Shown one piece after another: positions 26,356-36,982 of a stretch of DNA of 64,000 nucleotides. The position numbers were made by a program, and so were the translations under genes. How positions within the stretch are numbered: the stretch's first letter is position 1; the number at the start of each line of letters is the position of its first letter. Below the pieces are notes generated by a model that saw nothing but the letters and a program-made list of their open reading frames with translations, did no database searches and had not been told where the DNA came from. This DNA is from Hirudinaria manillensis (taxonomy: Eukaryota; Annelida; Clitellata; Hirudinida; Hirudinidae), in contig CM067534.1 in NCBI GenBank assembly GCA_034509925.1, positions 4,533,501 through 4,597,500 on the forward strand. Reading direction: 5' to 3'.

Positions 26356-28132
26356 TATTTTTGTTGTTTCCAATCGAAGTTGTTGCAAGCAAAGACGAAT
26401 TATGTGAAATTGAGGAACGGCATTTACGACTGCACGGGTCTCATCCACAAAAACGACGAACTCAAGAAGAAGGTCAAGGCTCTCCTCGACTCAACTTACG
26501 TTGTCGGGAAGGAAGTGGTGAGTTATATATATATAGAATTTAAAAGACAAAAAAAATATTATTAAATTATTAATTATTTAAAGACAATTATTCATGAATT
26601 CAACTAATTATTATTCAACTAATTATTATTCAGCTAATTATTATTCAACTAATTATTATGTAATCATTATTCATGAATAATTCGCACTCAGTGACATCCA
26701 CTAATCAACCAATCATTTCGAAGCATGAATTAAGTTAAATGTTAATTTGTTAAATCTTTAAGAAGTTCCTCTTGTTACTATCTTATGCTCTTAAGTACTC
26801 ATCTTATATTCTTTAGTACTTATCTTATACTCTTAAGTACTTATCGAGTACTAATAATATTTAATTTGTAAAGCGCCATATGCATAGCCTCAGAGGCGCT
26901 TTGCGTGGTCTTGTGCCCCTAATAAGCGCTTCCTGAAGTTTATACTCTTAAGTACTTATCTTATACTCTTAAGTACTTATCTTATACTCTTAAGTACTTA
27001 TCTTATACTCTTAAGTACTTATCTTATACTCTTAAGTACTTATCTTATACTCTTAAGTACTTATCTTATACTCTTAAGTACTTATCTTATACTCTTAAGT
27101 ACTTATCTTATACTCTTAAGTACTTATCTTATACTCTTAAGTACTTATCTTATACTCTTGTTAACGTTCATCTCAGGTGGAACAAGACCAAATGGACAAC
27201 AGCAGCCTCTGCGACTTCAATGCCCAAAGAGCCCACTTGAAGCTGATGGTCATCAAAACCAAGAAGCAAATGAAGGAGCAGAAACTGCTTCAAGAGCGCA
27301 AGGAGTTGAACAACATGCAGGTCTCAACCACGTTAACCACGAGTTAATTAATTACCGATTAATAATTATTCATTAATTAATTAATTATTCATTAACCATT
27401 GATGTGCTACACACGCTTGTACGGGTGATGTTGTGCAAATATTTACTCAGAAAATTAACAAAAACAATGTCGAAACAACGTGAAAAGCCACAATAAATGA
27501 ATGAAATTATAAAGTCAAAGACTAAACACGACTTTTATTAACAAATAGTTGAAAATGTTTTTATTTTTTTAATGAAAGTTTTAACTGATTTTATGTCACA
27601 CATGATAAATAGTTAAACTAAGTATTACCACTAACTGCTGAGTTCTTCAATCCTTTCTGAATAAGTTGATTGTTTATTGTTATGAATATAATATTATGAA
27701 TATAATATTGTAAATATAATATTATGAATATAATATTGTGAATATAATGTTATGAATATAATATTAACTACTGATTTCTTCAATCGATTCTGAACACGTC
27801 GATTATTGATTGTTATGAATATGTAGAAAAACAGTCAACACATGAACGAACTAGAATCGCTGAAGGCAGGATTGAAGAAAGGAAGAGAACAGCTGAAACT
27901 CCTGTACACCCAGCTGTACATAAGAAGGCCTGACATCAGCGCAAAGCAGATCCAGGAGATGGTTATGAAGGCCATTCCGGACTTCAGACTCCTCGGTCAA
28001 GTCGATGAACTGACGAGGACCATTGAACTCAACACGCAACTCATCAGCGACTTGGAAATGGAAAACTGCCTTCTGACGGCCGACCTCAACAAGAACATTC
28101 AAAAGCATTTTAACGAAACTGCAGGAAAGTAA
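12329..28132 (+). CDS. CFAP57: Cilia- and flagella-associated protein 57 (CFAP57/WDR65)
   Basis: Complete gene of 21 exons: 12329-12559, 12810-13061, 13143-13447, 19062-19209, 19271-19429, 19606-19745, 19823-19988, 20127-20318, 20846-20974, 21263-21436, 21763-21921, 22331-22486, 22660-22753, 23050-23219, 23595-23741, 24202-24387, 25549-25692, 25870-25986, 26380-26517, 27177-27320 and 27827-28132. They total 3657 nt and 1218 aa (human about 1250), and phases agree throughout. Exons 1-11 encode WD repeats ([43 protein letters not shown]). Exons 12-21 are charged coiled coil ([30 protein letters not shown]). CFAP57 is an axonemal protein needed for assembly of a subset of inner dynein arms. Intron 3 contains a Ty3/Gypsy element. 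Intron 11 starts with GC instead of GT. Exon 19 begins after CAATCGAAG; its acceptor is weaker than the others. Confidence 0.93.
13492..13711 (+). repeat. 5' LTR of the Ty3/Gypsy element
   Basis: A 220-bp direct repeat of 18826-19045 with TGTTG...CAACA ends. It contains AATAAA, the likely poly(A) signal, at about 13662-13667. Confidence 0.95.
13793..18814 (+). CDS. Ty3/Gypsy Gag-Pol polyprotein (single frame)
   Basis: One open frame of 1673 codons from the first ATG. Parts in order: a SAP-like helix-extension-helix (about residues 5-40, [13 protein letters not shown] then [14 protein letters not shown]); a repeated LRSD coiled segment; a Gag capsid-like region; a KDKD-rich stretch; a CCHC zinc knuckle ([15 protein letters not shown]); an aspartic protease (DTGAST); a reverse transcriptase (YLDDIIV); RNase H; an HHCC zinc finger and DDE integrase core; and a C-terminal tail. 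Gag and Pol lie in one frame, as in several Ty3 lineages. The order protease, RT, RNase H, integrase is diagnostic of Metaviridae. I see no envelope-like frame. Confidence 0.95.
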   Translation: MGPKILEDLRVPDLRRELRNRGLDATGLKAELQGRLEEWLLENNHDQAEYEFGVQKEKQWETIQTAMKADNNALICGLDALRSDNNVLRSDVTCGLDALRSDNNVLRSDMTYGMDALRSDMKCDIDTLRSDMKSDIANFQVAMDVLREQVKTDVAKCQTSVDVLREEVKADLANLRSSKEMADLRKVKAELDALKEEQKREIEKFKKYNESKIETYRREKTTRPPLFDGQGPWAVFRHQFEIAAARNKWTEEEKATELIMVLRGRAAELLQTMLHCKAYSEIVEAMERRFGNGHMLEVHKNELKNRTQKQGESLQELEADVRRLAYLAHPGQSTDFIENIVTDAFVDGIRDAETKMALKIHGKKASHEALAFAISIEAARASIQKSLNVKKIEAQEDKDKDKDKDNDKDREMIKKIVRQVNDLSKPQRNLRFQMVDRRPRCFRCSKPGHLARECRTTFSKNQQYWRETSKSEKPEATNFKGQRSFQQTRNAPLIFHVTALGKGSSLEVKGKIGGKEYNLVIDTGASTSIVQPKLARNSKVTTNNYKLKTATGELVPVQGTTTITVDLGGKSFEQEFMIANITDECILGLDFMRRYGISIDMKGGTLQQGAMEIPLNYGGTEIKDTFVKVLQDETIPAQSESLIWGGLEGDHTKFGIGAIEDQSGIGQGLLIGRSLVKLNTGRVPLRVMNLSDQEQQIKAGTPIALCRNLERILTLDGSGNKHIKRDTMSKPLMDNLLKDLNKTLQKEDYRQAEKLLSEFQDIMAEQDSPLGRTNLVQHQINTAGAKPIRQNPRPLPLATRANAKEMIKEMQDQGVIEPSNSPWSSPVVLVKKKDGSLRFCVDYRKLNEMTLKDSYPLPRIDDTLDTLSGSKIFSTLDLKSGYWQVELHPDDKEKTAFSTGEGLWQFTVMPFGLCNAPATFERLMEHILRGLNWKICLVYLDDIIVVGKTFGEHLDNLREVFSRIREAGMKLSPKKCSLFKKEVKYLGHIVSSEGVSTDPDKVEVVKNWPVPKNIQELQSFLGLCTYYRRFIANFSNIAKSLHELTIKGKPFIWNDSCEKAFDNLKEAMITAPILAYPIPGLPFILDTDASNCGIGAVLSQQVENEEKVLAFYSRSLSKAERNYCVTRRELLAAVESMKHFQKYLLGQPFLLRTDHASLRWLLNFKNPEGQMARWIERLQGFQFNIEHRRGQIHNNADALSRRPCQLNCRHCNNAEKKQETEECRQIRITAPEPWTESGLRDLQLRDEALAPILQWMEAGVKPDWQQIAEHGEVTKSYWAQWDSLRISNGLLHRKWETEDGTNYHLQIVLPRSCVSEVLQEFHNGTSGGHLGVNKTIRKVRERFYWLHYKQDVEKWCRNCNNCATSKGPQRKTKGLMQPYNVGVPFERIALDIAGPFPASKKGNRYILVISDYFTKWTEAFALPNQEAENVADALVNNWISRFGVPLELHSDQGRNFESKIFQELCENLGIHKTRTTALHPQSDGMVERFNRTMEQYLSKMVSEQQDDWDRYLPLFLMAYRTAVHKTTGISPSKMTFGREIRLPADMMFGRAEEPKSACDYVSSLRNTLADTHQVARKNISVNSDQAKARYDRQANDISFKENELVWLYNPQRKKGKSPKLQKDWEGPYRIIKKINDVVYRIQKSARTRMKVVHSNRLAKYHGETEQPVRDEQI
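18826..19045 (+). repeat. 3' LTR of the Ty3/Gypsy element
   Basis: A direct 220-bp copy of 13492-13711, identical by eye. It is preceded by a purine-rich tract (AAGGAGGGGG) and followed by GTAT, which matches the base run just before the 5' LTR. Confidence 0.95.
20998..21072 (+). repeat. (TAA)n-rich microsatellite in CFAP57 intron 9
   Basis: An imperfect AAT/TAA run just after the exon 9 donor. Its open frame (poly-Asn) is a product of the repeat. Confidence 0.85.
23301..23373 (+). repeat. (GGAT)n microsatellite in CFAP57 intron 14
   Basis: About 18 perfect copies of GGAT. The same tetranucleotide recurs at 45536-45564 and 49885-49929 in laminin introns. Confidence 0.95.
23752..24035 (+). 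repeat. Two adjacent AT-rich tandem arrays in CFAP57 intron 15
   Basis: First comes a CTTTAATCTTTTATT-type array (about 23752-23864). It is followed by roughly four copies of a 30-bp unit containing AATACATTATATTGTAATTA (about 23908-24035). Confidence 0.85.
24427..25126 (+). repeat. 24-bp minisatellite in CFAP57 intron 16
   Basis: About 29 tandem copies of a 24-bp unit that can be read as GAGAGACTTGAT then AGGGATAAGTAT. Because 24 is a multiple of three, two forward frames stay open for hundreds of bases; they encode repeats of MRDLIGIS and YERLDRDK. A marked variant pair (CCTAAT, then CGTAAT) recurs at 24601, 24865 and 25009, that is 11 and then 6 units apart, so the array has internal higher-order duplications. 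The last units are degenerate. Confidence 0.95.
26232..26362 (+). repeat. (TTA)n microsatellite in CFAP57 intron 18
   Basis: A long TTA/ATT run with occasional TAC interruptions, just upstream of exon 19. It explains the poly-Leu and poly-Ile open frames seen here on both strands. Confidence 0.95.
26775..27158 (+). repeat. 21-bp minisatellite in CFAP57 intron 19, split by an insertion
   Basis: Copies of a 21-bp unit (ACTCTTAAGTACTTATCTTAT) run from about 26941 to 27158, nearly perfect. Two or three diverged copies lie at about 26775-26846. The two parts are separated by an unrelated ~90-bp segment (26850-26940). Confidence 0.9.
26850..26940. mobile_element. Short dispersed repeat copy A (unclassified) inside the 21-bp array
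   Basis: A segment with imperfect inverted symmetry around AAGCGCC...GGCGCTTT, followed by AAGCGCTTCC. Positions 26873-26897 match the reverse complement of 63124-63148 at 21 of 25 bases. It interrupts a tandem array, as an insertion would. I cannot assign it to a known SINE or MITE family. Confidence 0.5.
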
Positions 28133-28583
28133 TTCTACAAGTAATTCGGCCTCCACTGGAAATGTTAAATAATAGTTAATTAATTATTTCTTTATTTATT
28201 AATAATTAATAATTATTAATAAGTATTTATTAATATTTATTTATGTATTATTAATTAATTAATTAGTAATTGGTTAAAAGAAATGTCATGTAAATAATGT
28301 AACAAGTCAATCTGTTTGTCAATATGCAGTTCTGGGAATTTCCTGTGGTTTTTTTTATCGAATCTTTCATTTCTTTTCAGGGCTTGATTTATTATTTACT
28401 ATTTATTATAACTATTATTTATTATAACTTATTATTACAACTATTATTTATTATAGCTATTATTTACTATGACTTATTATAATTATTATTTACCATGGTT
28501 TATTATAATTATTATTTTATTTCCATTTCGGTCTTATTGAAATGCATTGTTTAGTACTGCAGAAAGTCGTGTATCGATGTGTG

Positions 28584-28615
<32 letters not shown>

Positions 28616-29135
28616 TGTGTGTGTGCTATTTACACTTGAACTGTTACTTTAAGTTTTTTAGGCTTCAGCTGTTTCTCCTGTAATGTTTCACTAATTGCTT
28701 TGTTTTGTATCAATTTTCTTATGATGTATCAGATGATATTCGAGTAGTTGATACTTGACCTACTAAACTGGGCTGTACTTAAATTGTATTCATTGTACTT
28801 GCAGGATTTTCACCTTTACCAGCGACTAAATAAAGTTTGAGTTCGGTTGAAGCACAAAGGTGCTTGTACAGCAAACGTTTGTATGTTGTGGCAATTAATT
28901 GATTGATTGATTGATTGATTGATTAATCAATAAAATGATTTGTTATTGGAGCATAAATTGAAAATCAATTACGTAGTAATCAATGAATAAACATTTAAGA
29001 AGCATTTAGGGCTGATTAAGTGTCTCTTAGGTATTCTCTTATAGATGTATTCGTGTGATGTTGTCCTAAGCGTTGTGCATGCGATGTGTGCGTGTGTGTT
29101 ATGCGTTTTGTGTACATTCGGTGGGACTCTAGCGG

Positions 29136-29168
<33 letters not shown>

Positions 29169-30965
29169 GATAAATTTGGAAAACGTTAACATAGCAGACG
29201 GTCGGAATGGAGAGGCGGGAAAGCTTTGGTTTCTGAGTAAAACGGGCTTTAGTTATAACTGGAGAATTTTAATTATAACTGATTATTATAGGCTGTAGAT
29301 GATAGAAGTGATTAATTATAACTGCTTGCTAGTTGGTGGTTATCAACAAAGTGCTTGTCTGTGTGACGAGTTCATTCGGTATTGAGGAAGCACAGCGCAA
29401 GATCTGTCGTTTGAACGAAGCAGGAAGAAAGATAAATATAATAGCATGGATGGAGTCAAGTGATTATTAGAAAGATCTCTAAGAAAATATTAGAATCTAA
29501 TTAGAGTGACATCCATTATGTGATGATGTTTTGTCACGAGATACATGTTGTGAATCATGAATAGATTCTGACCTCTAGTTGTGTTGTGTCGTCTTGTTTG
29601 CTATCGGGTCGATTGAAAACTTAAACAAACAACTTAAACGATTGAAAGCGGTTCGTGGTAGTTAAGATTACGTCTAGTTAGCATTGATAAATAGATTTAT
29701 TAATGGATTATTTGTATACTTGATAGGGGGGAAACCCCAAGCAGAATTTTCATCGTTAGCTTCTCTTATAGTCTATCAGTTCTAAAGGGATGTTACAATT
29801 TGGTGATGTAATTTTACTAACATAAGCATGGATAATAAATCAGGTTTATTTATTCAAAGGACTTCCTTTATATAATTAGATAATAATAATAATTGTTCGA
29901 ATTATGAAAAAAAAAACATTTATTATGCTAGGACAAAAGGAAGTGATTTCTGATTTTTGTCTGAAATCTTAAAATTTAACAAATTAAAAAATTAAACGAA
30001 ATATAAGAACAAATTTAAAGCTTTCGGTAGTTTTATTTGGGTTTTGGACAATTTAATAATAAATACTACTAAATGAGCTGCTTAAAGTATTTTGAATATC
30101 AGTTATAATTGTGGTAATTCGTTATTTAACTTCAATAAGGTAAAATAGGTTTGTGCTGATGCAGTGGTGCAGAGCCTAAATCAGGTTTTATTTTTAAAAA
30201 TTATAAAAGTTTTCTGTTAAATATTTATAAATTTATTATAAATTATTATAAATGATATTCAGGCGAATCAGTTGCAGAATTGAGGAGCGGATTAAAATTG
30301 TAAATGCCTTTAAATTGGTCCCGCCATTTCTGAACTTGATATTAGAAAATCACTGATCAAATAGTTAATGATTTCATTTTTGGTCTTATCGTGAGACTTG
30401 ATTTTTAAATATTGAATCTAACATCTTAAAATGGTCGAGTATTATAAAAATAATTAACAAATGGTCAAAAAAAAAGCAGTCAGTACACGCTTCATCTCTT
30501 CTCTTACTGTTTTTCTCTTATCGACTTGCATAATAAGTGAGAGGCTGTATCCTCACCCTTATGCATAATCGTTTATAATCTATGGTTGGGTGCTGTTTTA
30601 TTTCCCTCGATGTTTTAATAATCTCATTTCTCTTTTAAACGAGCGAATTGAAAATTAATTTCAAGGAAGTGGCCAAAGAAGTCTTGAAGTGTTGTTGTGC
30701 CTGACGTGGACCGTAACTTCTTTGGAATGTAACTTTAATTATACTGATTTGAATGCTTTTATGATCAGTCATCGGACAAACATTGGATAATTTGCAAGTA
30801 TTCCTGTGTTTGAGTTAAATCACGACATGTGAGGACCTTACCAAGTACGTTTGTTGTGAGGGAACGTTATGCAACAAAAGCAATCGTTGCGAAATCGATC
30901 GAGGAGACCGTACCAAAGTCTTAACTTTATTGATTACTTAACACAAAACTTATTGCCACTTGATC
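28133..30965. other. Intergenic region between CFAP57 and the MFSD6-like gene
   Basis: No exon is supported. It begins with the CFAP57 3' UTR; AATAAA at 28829-28834 followed by TG-rich sequence is the best poly(A) candidate. It contains AT-rich simple repeats (about 28385-28520), a GT/GCGT tract (28579-28626), a (TTGA)n run near 28891-28925 and an (ATA)n run near 29137-29166. Confidence 0.6.
28579..28626 (+). repeat. (GT)n/(GCGT)n microsatellite
   Basis: Alternating purine-pyrimidine tract (GTGTGT then GCGTGCGTGC) in the CFAP57 3' flank. Confidence 0.9.
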
Positions 30966-33382
30966 ATGCCAAGCGAAGAGAGTTACTTGTTTAATTCTCC
31001 AGTAAGTCCATCACAGGAAAGAGGAGAAGCGGCAGAAGAAGCCGCTGATGTTGATGAGTCCACCTCGATGTGCAAACCGAACTTGAGACTCATTCCACCG
31101 AAGATCTTTTACTTCTCATTCCTGTCATCCGTGGCCGTATCGATGTCTTATTCATCCGTCTTTATGAAACAATTGGGTATGAGTGCTCTACGCATAGGCA
31201 TTATATCGGGCATAAGACCTTTTGTCGGGTTCATCAGCGGAGTTTGTTGGGGAATCGTGGCCGACAGACTGAAATTATGGCGTGGAATGCTCCTGACCTC
31301 AATATTCTTCTGGGGTTTATTTTACGTTCTGTTTTATTTGATCCCAAATCCGGAGAGAAAATCGGCCTGTCCACCAGAGAATCTAACAAATGATGTCAGT
31401 AACGGGGACATCTCGTGGCTCTACGAAGAAAGTGGCCTGACTAAGGTCTTCATTTACTGCGTACTGTGCATCTGCGTCGGTGAGCTTCTCCAAAGTCCAA
31501 CCGGTACCATGGGGGACACAATGACACTGAAAATCCTCGGCAGTGACGGACTGCACAAGTACGGGTGGCAGAGAGCCTGGGGTGCCCTTGGCATGGCCAT
31601 CAAGTAAGTAGTTTCACGGGTGTTTCAAAGGCAGGATGATGATAAAGAAGAAACTATGACAGAGATGTTTAATGTTGTCATTCAGCTCGCTATTAGCTGG
31701 TTATCTCCTATCGACGCAACGATGGACGGAAAGCATTTGTGGAATCGTCATTGCATTCAGCGATTATCGCATCCTCTCCGTGCTCGTATCCATATTCACA
31801 AGCATCTGCTTCATCGGTTCATTATTTTTGAAAAACGGGGTGAGTTTTAGCTTTGAACATTGTTCTAAAGAACGTTGTGACCCATCGATAGGCAAACGAT
31901 GGATAGGTGTTTCAGAAATTACTAGTTCGGCACAAAGAGTTAAGGTTTAATACCTGCTCTAATTCATTATCATCTTTTTGGACGCGATATCATCTGTGAC
32001 AAAAGAGCAAAATGATTCAGCTAAAATAAAAATAATGTCTTCGTGGTCTTTAACGATGTTGTATCACAAAGCTATAATAATGATTTTAAAAAATTACGAA
32101 ACGTCTGCTCATAAAAAGGGCAACTGAAAACAGGTGAATAGTTGTGAGTTTACAATGAAGGCGAAGTTGGAAAACACAATCAGTTCATTCTTGTCATCGA
32201 TTTGGTGTTAATGTTTTGTTCAGTCGGTTATTGATTCGCTTGAGCTTCACCAATTCACTGTTTCTTCTCTTCTTTTGAAATGTTTTTTGAGAAATTATTT
32301 TTGAAACATTTACTTTCCAATATTTAATTTATTTTACCATCATATTCCACGATAAACTGTTATCTAAAACGTATTTATTTTTATTTATTTTTTATTTTTG
32401 TAATTTAATTGATTCATATTTGTTCGAAAGGGGCCTTCGAGTGAAGAAGATCAAGGACGACATTCATTCACATGGTCGGTGGTGAAGCTATTTGGAAGCA
32501 TACATTATGGTTCTTGGTTGGTTTCTGTCTTCTACATGGGCTACTGCAACGGTACCATCTGGGGTTTTGTGTTTTGGCATCTGGACAATTTAGGTGATCG
32601 TGTCAATAGATTTGAGCTTATTTTTCGTTTTAATTTCAGGAAAGAAAGACCTAAAATTACCGCATTGTTAAAATCTGTCTTTCATGTTATTAGGAGGATC
32701 GCAACTCTTAATGGGAATTGATGCGCTGTGCACGAATATCATCGAAATCATTGCTTTCGGCACTGCAGCTTTACTGATCGATAAAATTGGCCACATAGGT
32801 GTAATCTACGTGAGTTTATTCTCATATGCCCTGAGATTTGTCCTCTATGCCTCACTCATCAATCCATGGTGGGTCATCCCAATAGACGTCTTGCAAGGTA
32901 ACTGGTTTCTTTGAAGTGAATTTTTCTAAATGTGCACGATTTTCATGCAATATTCCATGCATTTGCATATAACTAGGACAAGTATTTTCCAATTTACAAC
33001 AAATAATTGTGAAAATAAAGTATGACGTTGAGATGACCTTGCGGTCTTTTTCAAAAAATCGTTGATAAACTGTGTGTCTGGAAACGATTTATTTCAAGTC
33101 GTTTTACTTTTACAAGGGGTAACCTTGTCCATATCCTGGATATCCATCACCACCTACACCACTCTGATGGTGCCTATGGAGTCCTTGGCAACCATCCAAG
33201 GAATTGTGCACGGAGTGCTGTTTGGGTTCGGGAATGGATTGGGTCATTTGATCAGCGGAATATTCATAGAATATTTTGGAGCTGTTTGGACATTCTATGG
33301 AATGGGCATCGCGAGTTTCGGAGTCCTGATTTTCTTCTTTATTTGTCAACTTGTTAGTACTTATTTGAACGCCGAACTTTAA
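30966..33382 (+). CDS. MFSD6-like major facilitator transporter
   Basis: Five exons, 30966-31603, 31686-31839, 32431-32593, 32694-32897 and 33117-33382, join in phase with GT-AG introns to give 474 aa. The cytosolic N-terminus (about 45 residues, acidic) precedes a multi-pass membrane protein. VFMKQLGMSALRIGIISGIR and WGIVADRLK match the MFSD6 pattern YKQLGMSPSQSGLLVGIR...WGVVADRFK. YGWQRAWGALG, FVFWHLDNLG, PIDVLQG and IQGIVHGVLFGFGNGLGHLI match later helices and loops of the same family. It is shorter than human MFSD6 (791 aa) and MFSD6L (586 aa), lacking the long loop and tail of the former. MFSD6 proteins are plasma-membrane transporters of uncertain substrate. The start is the ATG at 30966; an in-frame TTG lies two codons upstream. 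Confidence 0.9.
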
Positions 33383-35031
33383 ACTATTGAGCTTGTTTAT
33401 TAAATCGACAAATCGTCATATGATTTAAGTTAAATGCGATTGATAAATTCTATGCTTTTCACTTTATAAAACTAATTTTACTCTCAAAACACTTTAATGA
33501 AATATATTTTCAGGTTGGAAAAAAGCCATCTCTAGAGAAAACATTTATTGAGAAGTGATACCTCAATCTTTCGAGCATTGAATCGAAATTTGCGTGTAAA
33601 TAGCCGTAATTAGCATTAACTTATTGCTAATCCTACATTGTTCTTGTACGAAATCGAAATGTTGCGACAGTTATTTAGGAATTTTCACGTCATCATTAAT
33701 CAAAAACTTTGTTTTATGTTTCAATAATTCAACCTGCTATTCTTGATTAATGACAAATTCAGTCATTTACTCGAATCTCTTTTTTTTAGTAAAAATCCGC
33801 AAAGTTATGCCCTTTATTTGACACGAAATATCTGTTCCCTCGAACAGCTTAATTTCGGGTAAAAAATCATCAGGAACGTTTTTCTCCATATCACAGCCGC
33901 TATGAAAAATAAGTGACTTTATTTCCTCATTTTGACAATCAAAACGAAATTGTTTCAGCTAACGAAAACAGACTAAAAGCTAGATAGTATTCGATTATCA
34001 AATGTTTGCAGTTTTAAAACCAGAAATAAATCGAAAGAAATGAAATTGAAATCAAAATCAAAATCAAAGCGGACGTTCGTTCAAAATGGCGGTTCCTTCA
34101 ATTTGATAAATATTTTTGTCTCCTTTCCCTAGGTACTTGATTGATGCAATGGCTTAATCATTTTGGATGGAGGGATTGGTGACCCGCAAGAGGGGTTATT
34201 TCGAGGCTTTTTTCAGACAGAAGCCCGAGCCTTGAGGTCTTCTACTTCAACCTCAACAATTCACTCAAATATAGTTATGAATATTGATAATAAGATAATT
34301 TTGGTATAAGATGTTACTAACATGTTGCCATTTAACAACTTTCTGGAAAAATTAACCATCGCATATTTAAAAAAATAGAGAATTTATTACGGAAACAGAT
34401 TAAAATATAAAAATTGAATAATTTGCTACAACTTAGAAGTGAGTGGATGAGTAACTAAAAGTTCACGTAACGTTCACGGAAATGAATTTGTCGATTTTGA
34501 TGTAACGGTGAGTTTTGAGGCTGTTGTTAGTATTCGGTCTGCTATGTAATTTAGCCTTTGAAACGATATATGTGTTTTGTGGGCATAGGACAAGTTTGTG
34601 ATACGATTTTCTCATGTCCTGATGTTTATAAGTCAGCCTTCTACTGTATCTTAAAACATACGAGCATTTAACGTTTAGGAATATTCTTAAGTAGATGGAT
34701 TTTGGAATTTTGAATATTTTACTTTAATTTATTTTGCTCAAAGCTCACAATCAGAATTTGTTATTATTAATTGTCAAAAGCATGTTTCAATATTGTTTTG
34801 GGCAAAAGTTTTTCTTCAAATTGTAAGAAATATTTATTAATGAACTTTTAATAATGACTTGTATTTGTACTTATTATCTGTAGTAATAGATTTTATGAAG
34901 TGTTAGTAAGAAATAAAAAATTTTGATAAAGGAAGATTAACATTTAAAATTGATCTCTTTATTCAGAATTCTTTGCCTTGAAACTGCAGAAATAGTTTAT
35001 TTTGAGGTGACAAAGCATTCTTGAATGGCTT
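33383..35031. other. Intergenic region between the MFSD6-like and Kelch genes
   Basis: AT-rich with no supported exon, RNA gene or strong repeat. It should hold the MFSD6-like 3' UTR and the promoter and 5' UTR of the Kelch gene. Confidence 0.5.
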
Positions 35032-36982
35032 ATGGATCATCACAACAGATCAGTTTCTATCGACTCTTTAGCAAATGTTCATCTCATATCCATACCAAGT
35101 CACTCTGACAAAATATTGTCTGGTCTGAAAGACCTTAGAAATGACCCGACATTCACAGATGCAATATTGTGTGCTGGATCTAACGAGTATCCTTGTCACA
35201 GAGCAGTTCTGGCTTCGAGTAGTCCTTATTTCAGAGCCATGTTTTCTTCTCGCTTGAGAGAAAGCCACGATAACAGGGTATCTTTTAATGACATGTCCAA
35301 TGCTGCCTTAGCGCAGATTATTAATTTCATATATACTGGAGAAGCTGAAATAAATTATGAAAATGCTCAAGATCTCCTAGCTGCTGCCAGTCTGCTTCAA
35401 TATTACGAGGTTTTTTTTCCTCTTTTAGTAGTTTTAGTAGTTGCTAACGTGTTAATTATTATAAATAACTGATAACATAAAGATAATATTTACAATTTTG
35501 CAATTCTAAAACTATTATTTTTAGGTAGTCGATGCTTGCTGTGATTTCCTCAAAGGTCACCTCCACTCAACGAATTGTTTGGGCATCGAATGGTTCTCTC
35601 ACCTGCACTCTCTTCATAAGCTCGAGTCGGAGGCACGACAATATGCCGTCGAGAACTTCGACAGCGTCATCGAATCCGAAGAGTTCTTGCAGCTTTCGCC
35701 CGAGAGACTCTGCTGGTATTTGGCTCGCTCCGACATCGACGTCAGCAGCGAGGAGAAATTGTACGAGGCCGCGGTCCGATGGTCGGAGGGAGTTCCCGAA
35801 GACGCTTCGTGCCAAGCTTTCCGTTTGATTCGGTTCAGTTCCATGTCTCCGGGCTACCTTTCCGAAATCATCTCGAGAGGAAGGCATTTTCAGAACTGCG
35901 AGCACTGCCTTTCCCTCGTCACAATTCAGGGTTTTAACGGGAAAAGTGTCTTCATTGGAAAATACCCAGACGAGGTCAAGCAAGATTCTTCGACGACCGT
36001 TTCTTCCCCGAGGCCTTCCACCCTCGCCAAAGAGGTGGTGGTCATACTCAGTGCAGACGATTCTGAAAACGGGGTCCTGGAAACCTTCGATCCTGTGAAG
36101 GACAGGTGGATGGTGTTAACCGACGAGAGATTACCATGTACCCTCGTAGGAGTTGGAATAACAACCATCGGAAATGACATCTACGTGACAGGTGGCGTTC
36201 GGAGGGAACAAGCCCTAGCAGAGGTTTGGTGCTTTCTCTCGAAGGAAAGAAGGTGGAAGTCACTGCCTTCCCTTCTCCAGCCGAGAGCTTATCACAGCTG
36301 CGCATCGTGGAACAATTGCATCTATGTGTTTGGAGGGATGGGTGAATATGTTGCTGAGAGAAGGCAAGCTCAAGCCATTGAGACGGTGGAATGCCTTGAT
36401 TTAAATAGTCTATTTAATGCTAAAAAGTCTGAAATTATCAGTTTGAGTTGGAAAGTAATTGCTAAGATTCCCTGTCCCCGGATTGGATCGAGTGCAGTGG
36501 CAGTAGAGGGCAGGATCATAGAAGTTGGAGGTACTCAGTATGGGATCCCAGTAAAGAAACTGGAAAGCTACAGGTGGACACCGTTGTCTGGCACTTGGGG
36601 TACTCTGCTCAATGCCGGCTCTGCGTTTTGTGCCGGAGGCGAGCAATTAGTGCTACCAGATGTCATCGAAAAGTCACAAATCGTTGTTGTTGACGGTCAG
36701 TTGTACATCCTGTGGTTGGATTCAGGAAAGTTCATCTTGCTGAACCCAACAAAACGAATCTTTAAAGACTTAGCAAGGCCGTGCACGTCAAACATCGGCG
36801 GAATGGCCGTCGTCGGAAGCAAGATCTATGTTCTCGGAGCGTGGAGTAATTTGGACATTACCTGCTCAAAACTGATCGAGTGCTATGATACTGTGAAAAA
36901 CGTTTGGGTGTCTACTAAATATCTCGGTCAATGGCTCAATAACGTGCATTGTGTAACTTTAAAAATAAAACACACCACGTAA
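35032..36982 (+). CDS. BTB-BACK-Kelch (kelch-like) protein, likely CUL3 adaptor
   Basis: Two exons, 35032-35409 and 35525-36982, give 611 aa. The BTB domain lies at about residues 24-130 (DPTFTDAILCAGSNEYPCHR, AVLASSSPYFRAMF, FIYTGEAEI), and exon 1 ends inside it. The BACK domain follows (NCLGIEWFSHLHSLHKLE; LSPERLCWYLARSDIDVSSE; LYEAAVRWSE). The C-terminal propeller begins near residue 275. Kelch glycine doublets are visible as YVTGG, YVFGG and IEVGG, with the last blade YVLGA; one blade has an insert with AERRQAQAIETVE. Family members bind CUL3 through BTB-BACK and bring substrates to ubiquitin ligase through the propeller. I cannot assign the paralogue: BTB is KLHL21/24-like but the propeller is divergent. 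Exon 2 is clearly GC-richer than its surroundings at its 5' end. Confidence 0.92.
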
